Positions 16,360 through 25,070 of a DNA stretch of 32,016 nucleotides are shown here, piece after piece. The DNA lies in the NCBI GenBank assembly GCA_945878355.1, contig CAMCTC010000053.1, forward strand, positions 1 to 32,016. Reading direction: 5' to 3'. Every line of letters begins with the position of its first letter. Position 1 is the stretch's first letter. A program made the translations under genes and the position numbers. The notes below the pieces were generated by a model, which was not told where the DNA came from, did no database searches, and saw only the letters and a list, made by a program, of their open reading frames with translations. Origin of the DNA: Bordetella parapertussis (lineage in GTDB: Bacteria; Pseudomonadota; Gammaproteobacteria; Burkholderiales; Burkholderiaceae_C).

Positions 16360-17555
16360 CGCAGAGCAGCCAGTGGGCGCTGGCCCAGTGCCAGCACCGC
16401 GCCCAAGGCCAGCACCGCGGCGCTGACGGCCAGCCCGCGCGCCAGTCCACCAGGCCCGTCGGCAATCAGACCCACCAGGCTGGGCCCGGCAATCTGGCCG
16501 AGCGCGAAAACAGCCGTGAACACCGCAATGCCGCGTGGCCAACTGGCGGCAGCCAGGTTGTGTCGCACCACCGCTGTGCTGGCAGCGACCACCGACAGGA
16601 ACACCGACCCGAACAACGCGCCCGAGACGAATACCGCCGCCGGTCGCGTGCACAGCACCGGCAGCAAAGTGGCGAGCGCCAACAGCGCGTTGAGCAAGGC
16701 CATAGGCTGCCCGCCCTGCCAGCGCTGCAGCAGACCCGCCCACAACCACGACGATGCCACCACGCCCAGGCCCAGCGTGATGTAGAAAGCGGTGATCACG
16801 GCCGACCCGAGCTGCTGCTCGCGAAGCAGTGTGACGATGAAGGTCATGTAGCCGATGTAGCCCAGGCCGAACATAAAGTAGCCCGCCAACGCGAAGCCAA
16901 AGCGCCGCCAACCCAGCGGCACCGCAGCACTGGTCGATGCGACCAGCGGCGCGTCGGCGACCGTGCCCCAGGCCATCAGCAGCGTCATCAGCAGCGCCAC
17001 CGCACCCAGTGCCTGCCAAGCCGGCTGCCAGCCCAAAGCCTCGCCGGCCCCGGTGAAGGCCGGCACCAGCAATGCCGAAACGATGATGCCCAGGCCGGTG
17101 CCACCGTAATACAAGCCCAGCACCAGCGACGCGTTGATGGCACCGACAGACCGACTGCCCAGGCGTGCGGCCAGCAGGCCGCCCGAGACAAAGGTCGCAG
17201 CACTGGCCGCACCGGCCAGCAGGCGCAGCAAGCCCAGCAACGCATCCGAGTGGACCAGACCGTGCAGCGCCAGCAAGCCGGCCGTGGCCAGTCCGCCGCC
17301 GACCAGTGCCGATCGCGGTCCGCGGCGCGCGATCCAGCCCGGCACCGCCAACGCACCCAGCAGATAGCCGGCGGCATTGGCGGTGTTCATCGCGCCTGCG
17401 GTGAAGTAGCTCCAGCCCAAGTCGGCGCGCATAGGCCCCAGCAGCAGCGCATAGGCAAAGCGTGCCAGACCCAGCGACACCGCCGCACCCAGCGACAAGG
17501 CCAGCGCTCGGCGCAGCACGTCGTGGCGCGACAGGTCGGCGGGGGCGGCGTTCAT
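16356..17555 (-). CDS. MFS transporter, YbfB/YjiJ-like
   Basis: 399 residues with about twelve hydrophobic segments. It starts MNAAPADLSRHDVLRRALAL and shows the family opening LGLARFAYALLLGPMRADLG with AGAMNTANAAGYLLGA, and the second-half start FGFALAGYFMFGLGYIGYM. This is the YbfB/YjiJ type of major facilitator, whose substrates are unknown. ATG 17555 overlaps the stop of the upstream HAD gene (ATGA), so the two are translationally coupled; the longer open frame reaching 17627 is just HAD sequence in another frame. Its stop overlaps that of the convergent glycosylase gene. Confidence 0.88.
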   Translation of the reverse strand: MNAAPADLSRHDVLRRALALSLGAAVSLGLARFAYALLLGPMRADLGWSYFTAGAMNTANAAGYLLGALAVPGWIARRGPRSALVGGGLATAGLLALHGLVHSDALLGLLRLLAGAASAATFVSGGLLAARLGSRSVGAINASLVLGLYYGGTGLGIIVSALLVPAFTGAGEALGWQPAWQALGAVALLMTLLMAWGTVADAPLVASTSAAVPLGWRRFGFALAGYFMFGLGYIGYMTFIVTLLREQQLGSAVITAFYITLGLGVVASSWLWAGLLQRWQGGQPMALLNALLALATLLPVLCTRPAAVFVSGALFGSVFLSVVAASTAVVRHNLAAASWPRGIAVFTAVFALGQIAGPSLVGLIADGPGGLARGLAVSAAVLALGAVLALGQRPLAALR

Positions 17556-18412
17556 GCCGCGCGCGCGGCCAGCAAGGCTGTGGCGAGTTCGGCGAAGCCC
17601 GCGCCGCGCTCGGCCCGGGTCACCCAACCTGGAAGACTGCGCAATTGCGGCACAAAGCGCGCGATGTTGGCCACGCCCACGCTGATCGGCATGCGCTCGA
17701 ACATGCGCTGGTCATTGGTCGAGTCGCCAAGGTAGAGCCATTCTTCGGCCACAAACGGCAGCCCCAGCGCTTGCTCGACCGCCCAGCGCGCGCCGCTCCA
17801 CTTGTCGTGATCGCCGATCCAGCCGTTGATGTGGATCGAGCTGACAGTCGCGGTCAGCCCATGGGTGCGCATCAGTGCGGCCACCTGCTCGATGCGGTCT
17901 GGCGCGAGCCGGGTGAACTCGCTGTGGTCGACCGCGATGTCGGTCAAGCGGCCCGCGCTGTCGCGCGCCAGCAGCGCGCCAGGCACCTCGGCCAGCACGG
18001 CCTGGGCACAGGCCTGCAGGCGCTGCCAATCCGCGGCGCGCCTTGGCGCATCGGCGACGAAGTCGCGCTGCAGCAAGCCTGCCTCGCGGCGCAGCATCAC
18101 CGCGCCGTTCTCAGCGACGATGGCAGCCACCGGCCAGGCCAGCGCGAAGGGCTCGCTCCAGCCGGCGGGCCGGCCGGTGATCGCGATCACGGGCACGCCC
18201 GCGTCCGCCAGACGATGCAGCGCAGCAAAGGCTGCGGGCTCGATCGCGCCGTCGCGCGTCAGCGTGTCGTCGATGTCGGTGAGCAAGCCACGCAGCGCAG
18301 CCAGGCGAGCGGGCGCCAGCTCGGCCAGCGGTCGCAGCCGGTCGGCCGGCAACTGGGCGTGATCGACAACGTCACAGGCCGCGCTTTGGACGGGTTCGGC
18401 AGCAGGCAGCAT
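17552..18412 (-). CDS. HAD-superfamily (IIB, Cof/MPGP-like) hydrolase
   Basis: 286 residues from ATG 18412, preceded by GGGAG at 9-nt spacing; the open frame up to 18553 lies in a GC-rich hairpin and is not needed. The HAD motifs are LTDIDDTLTRDG (nucleophile Asp), ITGRPAGWSEP (motif II), DHDKWSGARW (motif III Lys) and YLGDSTNDQRMFE (motif IV). A IIB cap lies between motifs II and III. By family this is a sugar- or mannosyl-3-phosphoglycerate-type phosphatase; the substrate cannot be read. It is coupled to the MFS gene by a four-base overlap, so a transport-plus-dephosphorylation pairing is possible but is only inference. Confidence 0.85.
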   Translation of the reverse strand: MLPAAEPVQSAACDVVDHAQLPADRLRPLAELAPARLAALRGLLTDIDDTLTRDGAIEPAAFAALHRLADAGVPVIAITGRPAGWSEPFALAWPVAAIVAENGAVMLRREAGLLQRDFVADAPRRAADWQRLQACAQAVLAEVPGALLARDSAGRLTDIAVDHSEFTRLAPDRIEQVAALMRTHGLTATVSSIHINGWIGDHDKWSGARWAVEQALGLPFVAEEWLYLGDSTNDQRMFERMPISVGVANIARFVPQLRSLPGWVTRAERGAGFAELATALLAARAA

Positions 18413-18447
18413 CCGCAAAGTCTCCCACAGCCGCGCCCGACCTCGCT

Positions 18448-18486
18448 TTGGCGGCTTGGGCGGCCCGGCCGTTGCCAAGCCGCCAA
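18448..18486. repeat. Long perfect hairpin upstream of the ahcY leader
   Basis: TTGGCGGCTTGG (18448-18459) and CCAAGCCGCCAA (18475-18486) form a perfect 12-bp stem around a 15-nt loop that itself contains CGGCC-C-GGCCG. There is no T-run on either strand. It lies just upstream of the leftward HAD gene and before the ahcY riboswitch. The remainder of 18413-18601 has no gene; TTAAAAT at about 18588-18594 is a plausible -10 for ahcY, without a clear -35. Confidence 0.7.
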
Positions 18487-18601
18487 GGCGGTTCAGCCTG
18501 CGGCAAAGCCCACGGTCGCGCAGGAAATCCCCACTCAGGCTGCTGGTTTGCAACAGCAGCAGAGATAGCTGAGGCGGCCGCTGTGCTTAAAATGCGGGTT
18601 G

Positions 18602-18663
18602 TTTCGAGGAGCGTTGCAAGGCCCAGGCCCCAGGCTCGAAACACTTCATTGCAACGTCGCTCA
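18602..18663 (+). ncRNA. SAH riboswitch controlling ahcY
   Basis: Sequence and pairing match the S-adenosylhomocysteine aptamer. P1 is TTTCGAG (18602-18608) with CTCGAAA (18635-18641), enclosing the conserved GAGCG-TTGC strand and the CCAGG segment before the 3' side of P1. The long-range helix is GAGCG (18609-18613) with CGCTC (18658-18662), continued by TTGC (18614-18617) with GCAA (18651-18654). The location, 84 nt before ahcY, is the standard context in Burkholderiales. Known members turn ahcY on when SAH accumulates, which relieves product inhibition of methyltransferases. Confidence 0.93.
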
Positions 18664-18697
18664 CCCCCCAGCTGTAGGCGCGGGTGATTGCTTTTCC
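18661..18697 (+). terminator. Expression-platform hairpin of the SAH riboswitch
   Basis: TCACCC (18661-18666) pairs with GGGTGA (18682-18687), followed by TTGCTTTTCC. The first two bases of the 5' arm are also the last two of the aptamer's long-range helix. Ligand binding would therefore compete with this terminator-like hairpin, consistent with a transcriptional ON switch. The stem is short and the T-run imperfect, so the strength is uncertain. Confidence 0.55.
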
Positions 18698-18746
18698 TCT
18701 CATCCGCATCCAGCTGTTCGGGCCAATTGACTCCGAAAGCCACGCC

Positions 18747-20195
<1,449 letters not shown>

Positions 20196-20198
20196 GAC

Positions 20199-20312
20199 CC
20201 CCCCCCCGAAGCGCCTTCGGCGCTCCCCCCAGAGGGGGGCGGCAGCCAGCGGCCCGGCGAAGCCGGTTCCGAGGCTGCTGCTTGATCTTTCTCGTCATGC
20301 CTTCGGCATGAC
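20199..20312. repeat. Intergenic hairpin repeat between ahcY and metF
   Basis: A run of C followed by AGCGCC-TTC-GGCGCT (20210-20224), CCCCCC-AGA-GGGGGG (20225-20239), a CCGGC-GAA-GCCGG hairpin near 20255 and GTCATGCC-TTC-GGCATGAC (20294-20312). The first part has the look of the very common GC-rich intergenic repeat of Comamonadaceae and relatives. The last hairpin sits just ahead of the metF ribosome binding site (GGAGG, about 20321-20325). No T-run terminator is present, so ahcY and metF may be cotranscribed. Confidence 0.7.
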
Positions 20313-20332
20313 TTCGAAGTTGGAGGCGCCGC

Positions 20333-21163
20333 ATGGCTTCGATCCCGATCAGCATTGAGTTCTTCCCGCCCAACACCCCCGTCGGCAGCGAGAAGCTCAA
20401 GACCGTGGTGCAGGACCTCAGTGTCTTGAGCCCCGAGTTCTTCAGCGTGACCTACGGCGCTGGCGGCTCGACCCGTGAAAAAACCCTGGCCACTGTGCGC
20501 GACATCGCTGCCGCCGGCTTCGAAGCCGCGCCGCACCTGTCCTGCGTCGGCTCGACCCGCGACAACATCGCCGAGATCCTGGCCACTTACCGGGCCCAGG
20601 GCATACACCGCATCGTCGCGCTGCGCGGCGACCTGCCCAGCGGCACCGCGGTGGCGGGTGAGTTCCGCTATGCGTCCGAGTTGGTGCGCTTCATCCGCGA
20701 GACCCAGGGCCTCGACTGGCACATTGAGGTCGCGGCCTACCCCGAATACCACCCTGAACAGCGCTACGCCAAGCGCGACTTGCAGCATTTCGCTGACAAG
20801 ATGGCTTGCGGCGCCAGCGCTGCGATCACCCAGTTCTTCTTCAACCCCGACGCCTACTTTCACTTCGTCGACGAAGCGCGCAAGCTGGGCGTGACTGCAC
20901 CGATCGTGCCGGGCATCATGCCGATCCACAACTTCGCCCGGGTCGCGCAGTTCTCGGCGCGCGACGGCATCGAGATCCCGCGCTGGGTGATGCTCAAGAT
21001 GGAAGGCTACCTCGACGACGCGGCGTCGATCCGGGCCTTCGGCATCGAAGTCGTGACACGCTTGTGCGAGCGGCTGATCGCTGGCGGCGCACCGGCTATC
21101 CACTTCTACGCGCTGAATCAATCGGCGCTGACGCTGGAGATCTGCCACCAGCTCGGACGGTGA
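20333..21163 (+). CDS. metF: 5,10-Methylenetetrahydrofolate reductase
   Basis: Reduces methylene-THF to methyl-THF, the methyl donor for methionine synthase; FAD-containing TIM barrel. 276 residues, normal for the bacterial enzyme. Seen are ISIEFFPPNTPVG (Glu of the active site in EFFPP), FSVTYGAGGSTREKTL, ALRGDLPSG, EVAAYPEYHPE, AITQFFFNPDAY and the C-terminal HFYALNQSAL. ATG 20333 is supported by GGAGG 7 nt upstream. Downstream of ahcY in the same direction, giving a methionine-cycle pair. Confidence 0.96.
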   Translation: MASIPISIEFFPPNTPVGSEKLKTVVQDLSVLSPEFFSVTYGAGGSTREKTLATVRDIAAAGFEAAPHLSCVGSTRDNIAEILATYRAQGIHRIVALRGDLPSGTAVAGEFRYASELVRFIRETQGLDWHIEVAAYPEYHPEQRYAKRDLQHFADKMACGASAAITQFFFNPDAYFHFVDEARKLGVTAPIVPGIMPIHNFARVAQFSARDGIEIPRWVMLKMEGYLDDAASIRAFGIEVVTRLCERLIAGGAPAIHFYALNQSALTLEICHQLGR

Positions 21164-21349
21164 TGGCCGCCGAGGCTGCGCCCGGGTAATCCCCGAGTCG
21201 CCTGGCCTATGGTCAACTACCGATACGATCTGGCTTACGTCCAACCCCATCGCAATCGTTTCTTGCAGCGCAGGGTGTCGAATACCTGGTCGTGCTATGC
21301 CTTGTTCTGATCGACCACGCCCAGATCTTGCAGCACCTCAGGAGACACG

Positions 21350-22360
21350 ATGACAAACCCACAAAACCCGCCAACTTCCGCCCGTTGGACTGCGCTCGGC
21401 AGGCGAGCATTGCTCGCCTCGGCGCTGGCCGCAGCACCGCTGGGCAGCGCGCTGGCAGAGGTTTGGCCGGCCAAGCCGGTGACCATCGTCGTGCCCTTCC
21501 CGGCAGGCGGCGGCACCGACGCCTTCGCCAGGCCGCTGTTCGCGGTGATGACCAAGAACAGCGGCAAGCAGTTCGTGATCGACAACAAGGGCGGCGCCGG
21601 CGGCACGCTGGGTGCAGGCGTGGCCTCACGCGCGTCGCCTGACGGTCACAACTTTTTCATGGGCGCGGTACACCATGCGATCGCGCCGTCGATGTATCCC
21701 AAGCTCGACTACAACATCGAGAGCGACTTCGTACCGGTCGGGCTGATCTCCAACGTGCCGCAGGTGATCGTGGTCAACTCGCAGCGCGTGCCGGTTTCCG
21801 ACCTGAAAGGTCTGCTTGAGTTCCTGCGCAAAAATCCGGCCAAGCTGAATTACGGGTCGGCCGGCAACGGCACCTCGCACCACCTGGCCGGTGAGTTGTT
21901 CAAGCTGCAGACCCAAACCTTCATCACCCACATCCCCTACCGTGGCGCAGGCCCAGCGCTGCAGGACTTGATCGCCGGTCAGGTAGACCTGATGTTCGAC
22001 GGCCTGGGATCGTCGGCGGTACACATCAAGAACGGCCGCATCAAGGCACTGGCCGTTGCCTCGGACAAGCGCGCGCCTGGCTTTCCCGACGTGCCGTCGT
22101 CCACCGAGGCCGGGGTGCCCAGCTACCAGGTCTCCACCTGGTACGGGTTGTGGGCACCCAAAGGCACGCCGCCAGCGCTGGTCGCGGCGATGCAGGCTGA
22201 GATGAAGAAGGCCCTGGGCAGCGACGAACTCAAAGCCAGTTGGGCTGGCCTGGGCGCCAACCCGCCCAACCTGTGGGGCCCCGATTTCGGCCAGTTTGTT
22301 GGCAGCGAGATCAAGCGCTGGTCCGAGGTGGTGAAGAACTCGGGCGCCAAGCTCGACTGA
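21350..22360 (+). CDS. Tripartite tricarboxylate transporter (Bug family) substrate-binding protein
   Basis: 336 residues. An N-terminal signal with a twin Arg (GRRALLASALAAAPLGSALA) is cleaved around residue 36, leaving a periplasmic binding protein. Bug hallmarks: WPAKPVTIVVPFPAGGGTD, VIDNKGGAGGTLGAGVASR, FVPVGLISNVPQVIVVN, NYGSAGNGTSHHLAGELFK and IPYRGAGPALQDLIAGQVD. AGGAG stands 6 nt before ATG. Bug proteins bind small carboxylates and are abundant as orphans in Burkholderiales; no membrane partner is in the window. The next gene, 25 bp on, is a malonyl-CoA synthetase-like ligase, so malonate or a relative is a reasonable guess for the ligand. Confidence 0.92.
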   Translation: MTNPQNPPTSARWTALGRRALLASALAAAPLGSALAEVWPAKPVTIVVPFPAGGGTDAFARPLFAVMTKNSGKQFVIDNKGGAGGTLGAGVASRASPDGHNFFMGAVHHAIAPSMYPKLDYNIESDFVPVGLISNVPQVIVVNSQRVPVSDLKGLLEFLRKNPAKLNYGSAGNGTSHHLAGELFKLQTQTFITHIPYRGAGPALQDLIAGQVDLMFDGLGSSAVHIKNGRIKALAVASDKRAPGFPDVPSSTEAGVPSYQVSTWYGLWAPKGTPPALVAAMQAEMKKALGSDELKASWAGLGANPPNLWGPDFGQFVGSEIKRWSEVVKNSGAKLD

Positions 22361-22385
22361 CGCAACAACGACAGAAACCCAGACG

Positions 22386-23924
22386 ATGGACAACCAGAAC
22401 CTGTTCGCTGCGCTGCGCGCCGCCTTCCCGCAAGACCTGTCGCAGGTCGCGATCGAATGCGCCGACGGCGCGCTGCCAGGTGCGGCCTACAGCTGGCATG
22501 ACATCGATCGAGGCACCGCGATGCTGGCCAACCTGCTGGCGTTGCTGGGACTGCCCGAGGGCAGCCGGGTGGCGGTGCAGACCGAGAAAAGCGTCGAGGC
22601 GCTGATGCTCTACCTGGCAGTGCTGCGAGCGGGCTATGTGTTCCTGCCGCTCAACACGGCTTACCAGGCCGCAGAGATCGAGTACTTCATCGCCAACGCC
22701 GAGCCGGCCGTGGTGGTCTGCGCGCCGAAAAACTTCGCCTGGGTCAGCCGGATCGCCTTCACCGCAGGCACGGCGCATGTGTTCACGCTGGGCGAAGCGC
22801 GCGACGGCAGCCTGCTCGAGCGCGCTGCGAATTGCAGCGACCAGCATGCGCCCGCGGTCAAGCAAGCCGACGACATGGCCGCGATCCTCTACACCAGCGG
22901 CACCACCGGACGCAGCAAGGGCGCGATGCTCAGCCACGGCAATCTGCTCAGCAACGCGGGCATGCTCAAGGACTACTGGGACTGGCAGCCTGGCGATGTG
23001 CTGATCCACGCGCTGCCGATCTTTCACGTCCATGGCCTGTTTGTCGCCTCGCACGGCGCGCTGCTCAATGGCAGCAAGATGATCTGGTTCAACCGGTTCG
23101 ACCCCAGAGCGGTGATCGCTCGCCTGCCCGAGGCCACCGTCTTCATGGGTGTGCCCACACTCTATGTGCGCATGCTAGGCGAGCCCTCGCTGACCCGCGA
23201 AGCCTGCCGCAACATGCGGGTCTTCATCAGCGGATCGGCGCCGCTGCTGGTCGAGACTTTCGACGACTGGACCCAGCGCACCGGCCACACCTTGCTCGAG
23301 CGCTACGGCATGAGCGAGACCGCGATGCTGACCAGCAACCCCTGTCGCGCCAGCGCTGGACCGCGCCGGCGCGGCACGGTCGGTCCGGCCTTGCCAGGCG
23401 TCGGCCTGCGGGTGATGGACGACGAAGGCCAGCCCTGTGCCGTCGACCAGATCGGCCACCTGCAGGTCAGCGGACCGAATGTCTTCTCGGGCTACTGGCG
23501 CATGCCCGAGAAGACCCGTGAAGAGTTCACCGGCGACGGCTGGTTCAAGACAGGTGACGTCGGCAAGATCGAGGCCGACAGCTATGTCACCATCGTCGGC
23601 CGCAGCAAGGACTTGATCATCAGCGGCGGCTACAACGTCTACCCGGCCGAGATCGAGGGCTTCATCAACGACATGGCCGGCGTGGCCGAGTCGGCGGTGA
23701 TCGGCGTGCCGCACCCGGACTTCGGCGAGGCCGTGGTCGCGGTGGTGGTGGCCAAACCCGGCGCCTCGCCGGACCCGGCCGCGATGATCGCCAGCCTGAA
23801 GGCTGCCATCGCCAACTTCAAGGTCCCCAAAAAGCTGTTCATCGTTGCCGACCTGCCGCGCAATGCGATGGGCAAGGTGCAGAAGAACTTGCTTCGCGAC
23901 CAGCATCGCTCGCTTTTCGACTGA
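22386..23924 (+). CDS. matB: Acyl-CoA synthetase, malonyl-CoA synthetase (MatB)-like
   Basis: 512 residues of the ANL adenylate-forming superfamily. It ligates a carboxylate to CoA with ATP via an acyl-AMP. Core motifs are YTSGTTGRSKGAMLSHGNL, LPIFHVHGLFVA, SGSAPLLVETF, ERYGMSETAMLTSNP, GWFKTGDVG, GRSKDLIISGGYNVYPAEIE and the catalytic C-terminal Lys in NAMGKVQKNL. The HVHGL region, the SGSAPLL segment and the length resemble MatB enzymes, which activate malonate for fatty-acid or polyketide supply. Other short dicarboxylates such as methylmalonate are possible. It follows a Bug binding protein in the same operon, supporting uptake plus activation. Confidence 0.85.
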   Translation: MDNQNLFAALRAAFPQDLSQVAIECADGALPGAAYSWHDIDRGTAMLANLLALLGLPEGSRVAVQTEKSVEALMLYLAVLRAGYVFLPLNTAYQAAEIEYFIANAEPAVVVCAPKNFAWVSRIAFTAGTAHVFTLGEARDGSLLERAANCSDQHAPAVKQADDMAAILYTSGTTGRSKGAMLSHGNLLSNAGMLKDYWDWQPGDVLIHALPIFHVHGLFVASHGALLNGSKMIWFNRFDPRAVIARLPEATVFMGVPTLYVRMLGEPSLTREACRNMRVFISGSAPLLVETFDDWTQRTGHTLLERYGMSETAMLTSNPCRASAGPRRRGTVGPALPGVGLRVMDDEGQPCAVDQIGHLQVSGPNVFSGYWRMPEKTREEFTGDGWFKTGDVGKIEADSYVTIVGRSKDLIISGGYNVYPAEIEGFINDMAGVAESAVIGVPHPDFGEAVVAVVVAKPGASPDPAAMIASLKAAIANFKVPKKLFIVADLPRNAMGKVQKNLLRDQHRSLFD

Positions 23925-23939
23925 AGCTGCCAGCCCAGC

Positions 23940-25016
23940 ATGAGCCCGACCGACCCTCGCCCAGACCTGGCCCGAAACACGCTGGGCGTGCTGTTCATCG
24001 CCGGGCTGATCCTGGCCGCGTTCTGGGTCTTGCGGCCGTTTGTCGGGCCGGCGATCTGGGCCACCACCATCGTCGTTGCCACTTGGCCGCTGATGCGCCG
24101 CCTGCAGGCCAGGTTGTGGCAGCGGCGCGCACTGGCAGTGACGGGGATGACGCTGGCGCTGCTGCTGCTGTTCGTCGTGCCGCTGACGCTGGCGATCCTG
24201 ACATTGGTCGAGAACGCAGACGCGATCGTCGACCTCGTCAAGCAGTTGTCGCAGTTGCGCATGCCCACGCCGCCAGACTGGCTCTCGTCGCTGCCGGTGC
24301 TAGGCCCCAGGATAGACGCGGTCTGGAAAGAGGTCGCCGCAGCGGGCTCCGAAGGCCTGTGGGCCAAGCTGTCTCCGTATGCCGGGATGCTGACGCGTTG
24401 GGTCGTCGCCGAGGCCGGCAGCCTGGGCTATCTGGCGCTGCAGGTGTTGATGATCGTCGCGCTCGCCGCGCTGATGTACGCGCAGGGTGAATTCGCTGCG
24501 GCCACGCTGCTGCGAATGGGCCGGCGCCTGGGCGGCCCACAGGGTGAGGCCGTCGTGGTGCTGGCAGGCCAGGCGATCCGCGGTGTCGCACTCGGCGTCG
24601 GCGTGACCGCGGCGGTGCAGTCGGTGCTCGCAGGCATCGGGCTGGCGATCGCCGGCGTGCCCTATGCCGGCTTGTTGACGGTGGTGGTGTTCGTCTGCTG
24701 CCTGGCCCAGATCGGCCCGGTGCTGGTGCTGGTGCCAGCGATGGCCTGGCTGTACTGGAGCGGCAACTCCGGCTGGGGCAGCTTCCTGCTGGTGCTCACC
24801 GGCGTGGTCGTGATGCTCGACAACTTCCTGCGGCCGATGCTGATCCGGCTCGGTGCCGACCTGCCGCTGCTGCTGATCTTTGCCGGCGTGATCGGCGGCC
24901 TGCTGGCTTTCGGTCTGGTGGGTATCTTCGTCGGCCCGGTGGTGCTGGCGGTGGGCTACACCTTGCTGCTGGACTGGGTCGGCGACGGCCGGCAACAAAA
25001 CAAGCGGCGAGCCTGA
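23940..25016 (+). CDS. AI-2E family transporter, YdiK-like membrane protein
   Basis: 358 residues with about seven or eight membrane segments and a non-membrane stretch around residues 80-160. The AI-2E / YdiK pattern is visible: an N-terminal pair (LGVLFIAGLILAAFWVLRPF, then WATTIVVATWPL) and a C-terminal block with PYAGLLTVVVFVCCLAQIGP, DNFLRPMLIRLGADLPLLLI and a final GLVGIFVGPVVLAV. Despite the family name, most members have no demonstrated autoinducer transport; some are antiporters or exporters. It starts 15 bp after matB, probably in the same operon, but a functional link is not obvious. Confidence 0.88.
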   Translation: MSPTDPRPDLARNTLGVLFIAGLILAAFWVLRPFVGPAIWATTIVVATWPLMRRLQARLWQRRALAVTGMTLALLLLFVVPLTLAILTLVENADAIVDLVKQLSQLRMPTPPDWLSSLPVLGPRIDAVWKEVAAAGSEGLWAKLSPYAGMLTRWVVAEAGSLGYLALQVLMIVALAALMYAQGEFAAATLLRMGRRLGGPQGEAVVVLAGQAIRGVALGVGVTAAVQSVLAGIGLAIAGVPYAGLLTVVVFVCCLAQIGPVLVLVPAMAWLYWSGNSGWGSFLLVLTGVVVMLDNFLRPMLIRLGADLPLLLIFAGVIGGLLAFGLVGIFVGPVVLAVGYTLLLDWVGDGRQQNKRRA

Positions 25017-25030
25017 CCCGCAGGCGATCT

Positions 25031-25057
25031 CGGCAGGCCCCGTGCTGGAGCCTGCCG
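25031..25057. terminator. Hairpin between convergent genes
   Basis: CGGCAGGC (25031-25038) and GCCTGCCG (25050-25057) form an 8-bp stem in the 54-bp gap between the convergent AI-2E and carboxyltransferase genes. The position suits a shared terminator, but there is no T-run on either side. Confidence 0.45.
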
Positions 25058-25070
25058 TCGCGCGCAGGCG

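Noticed and set aside
18684..18746. A 21-codon extension of ahcY at its N-terminus.
   Set aside because: It lies in the riboswitch expression platform and has no ATG/GTG start with a ribosome site; the family begins at 18747.
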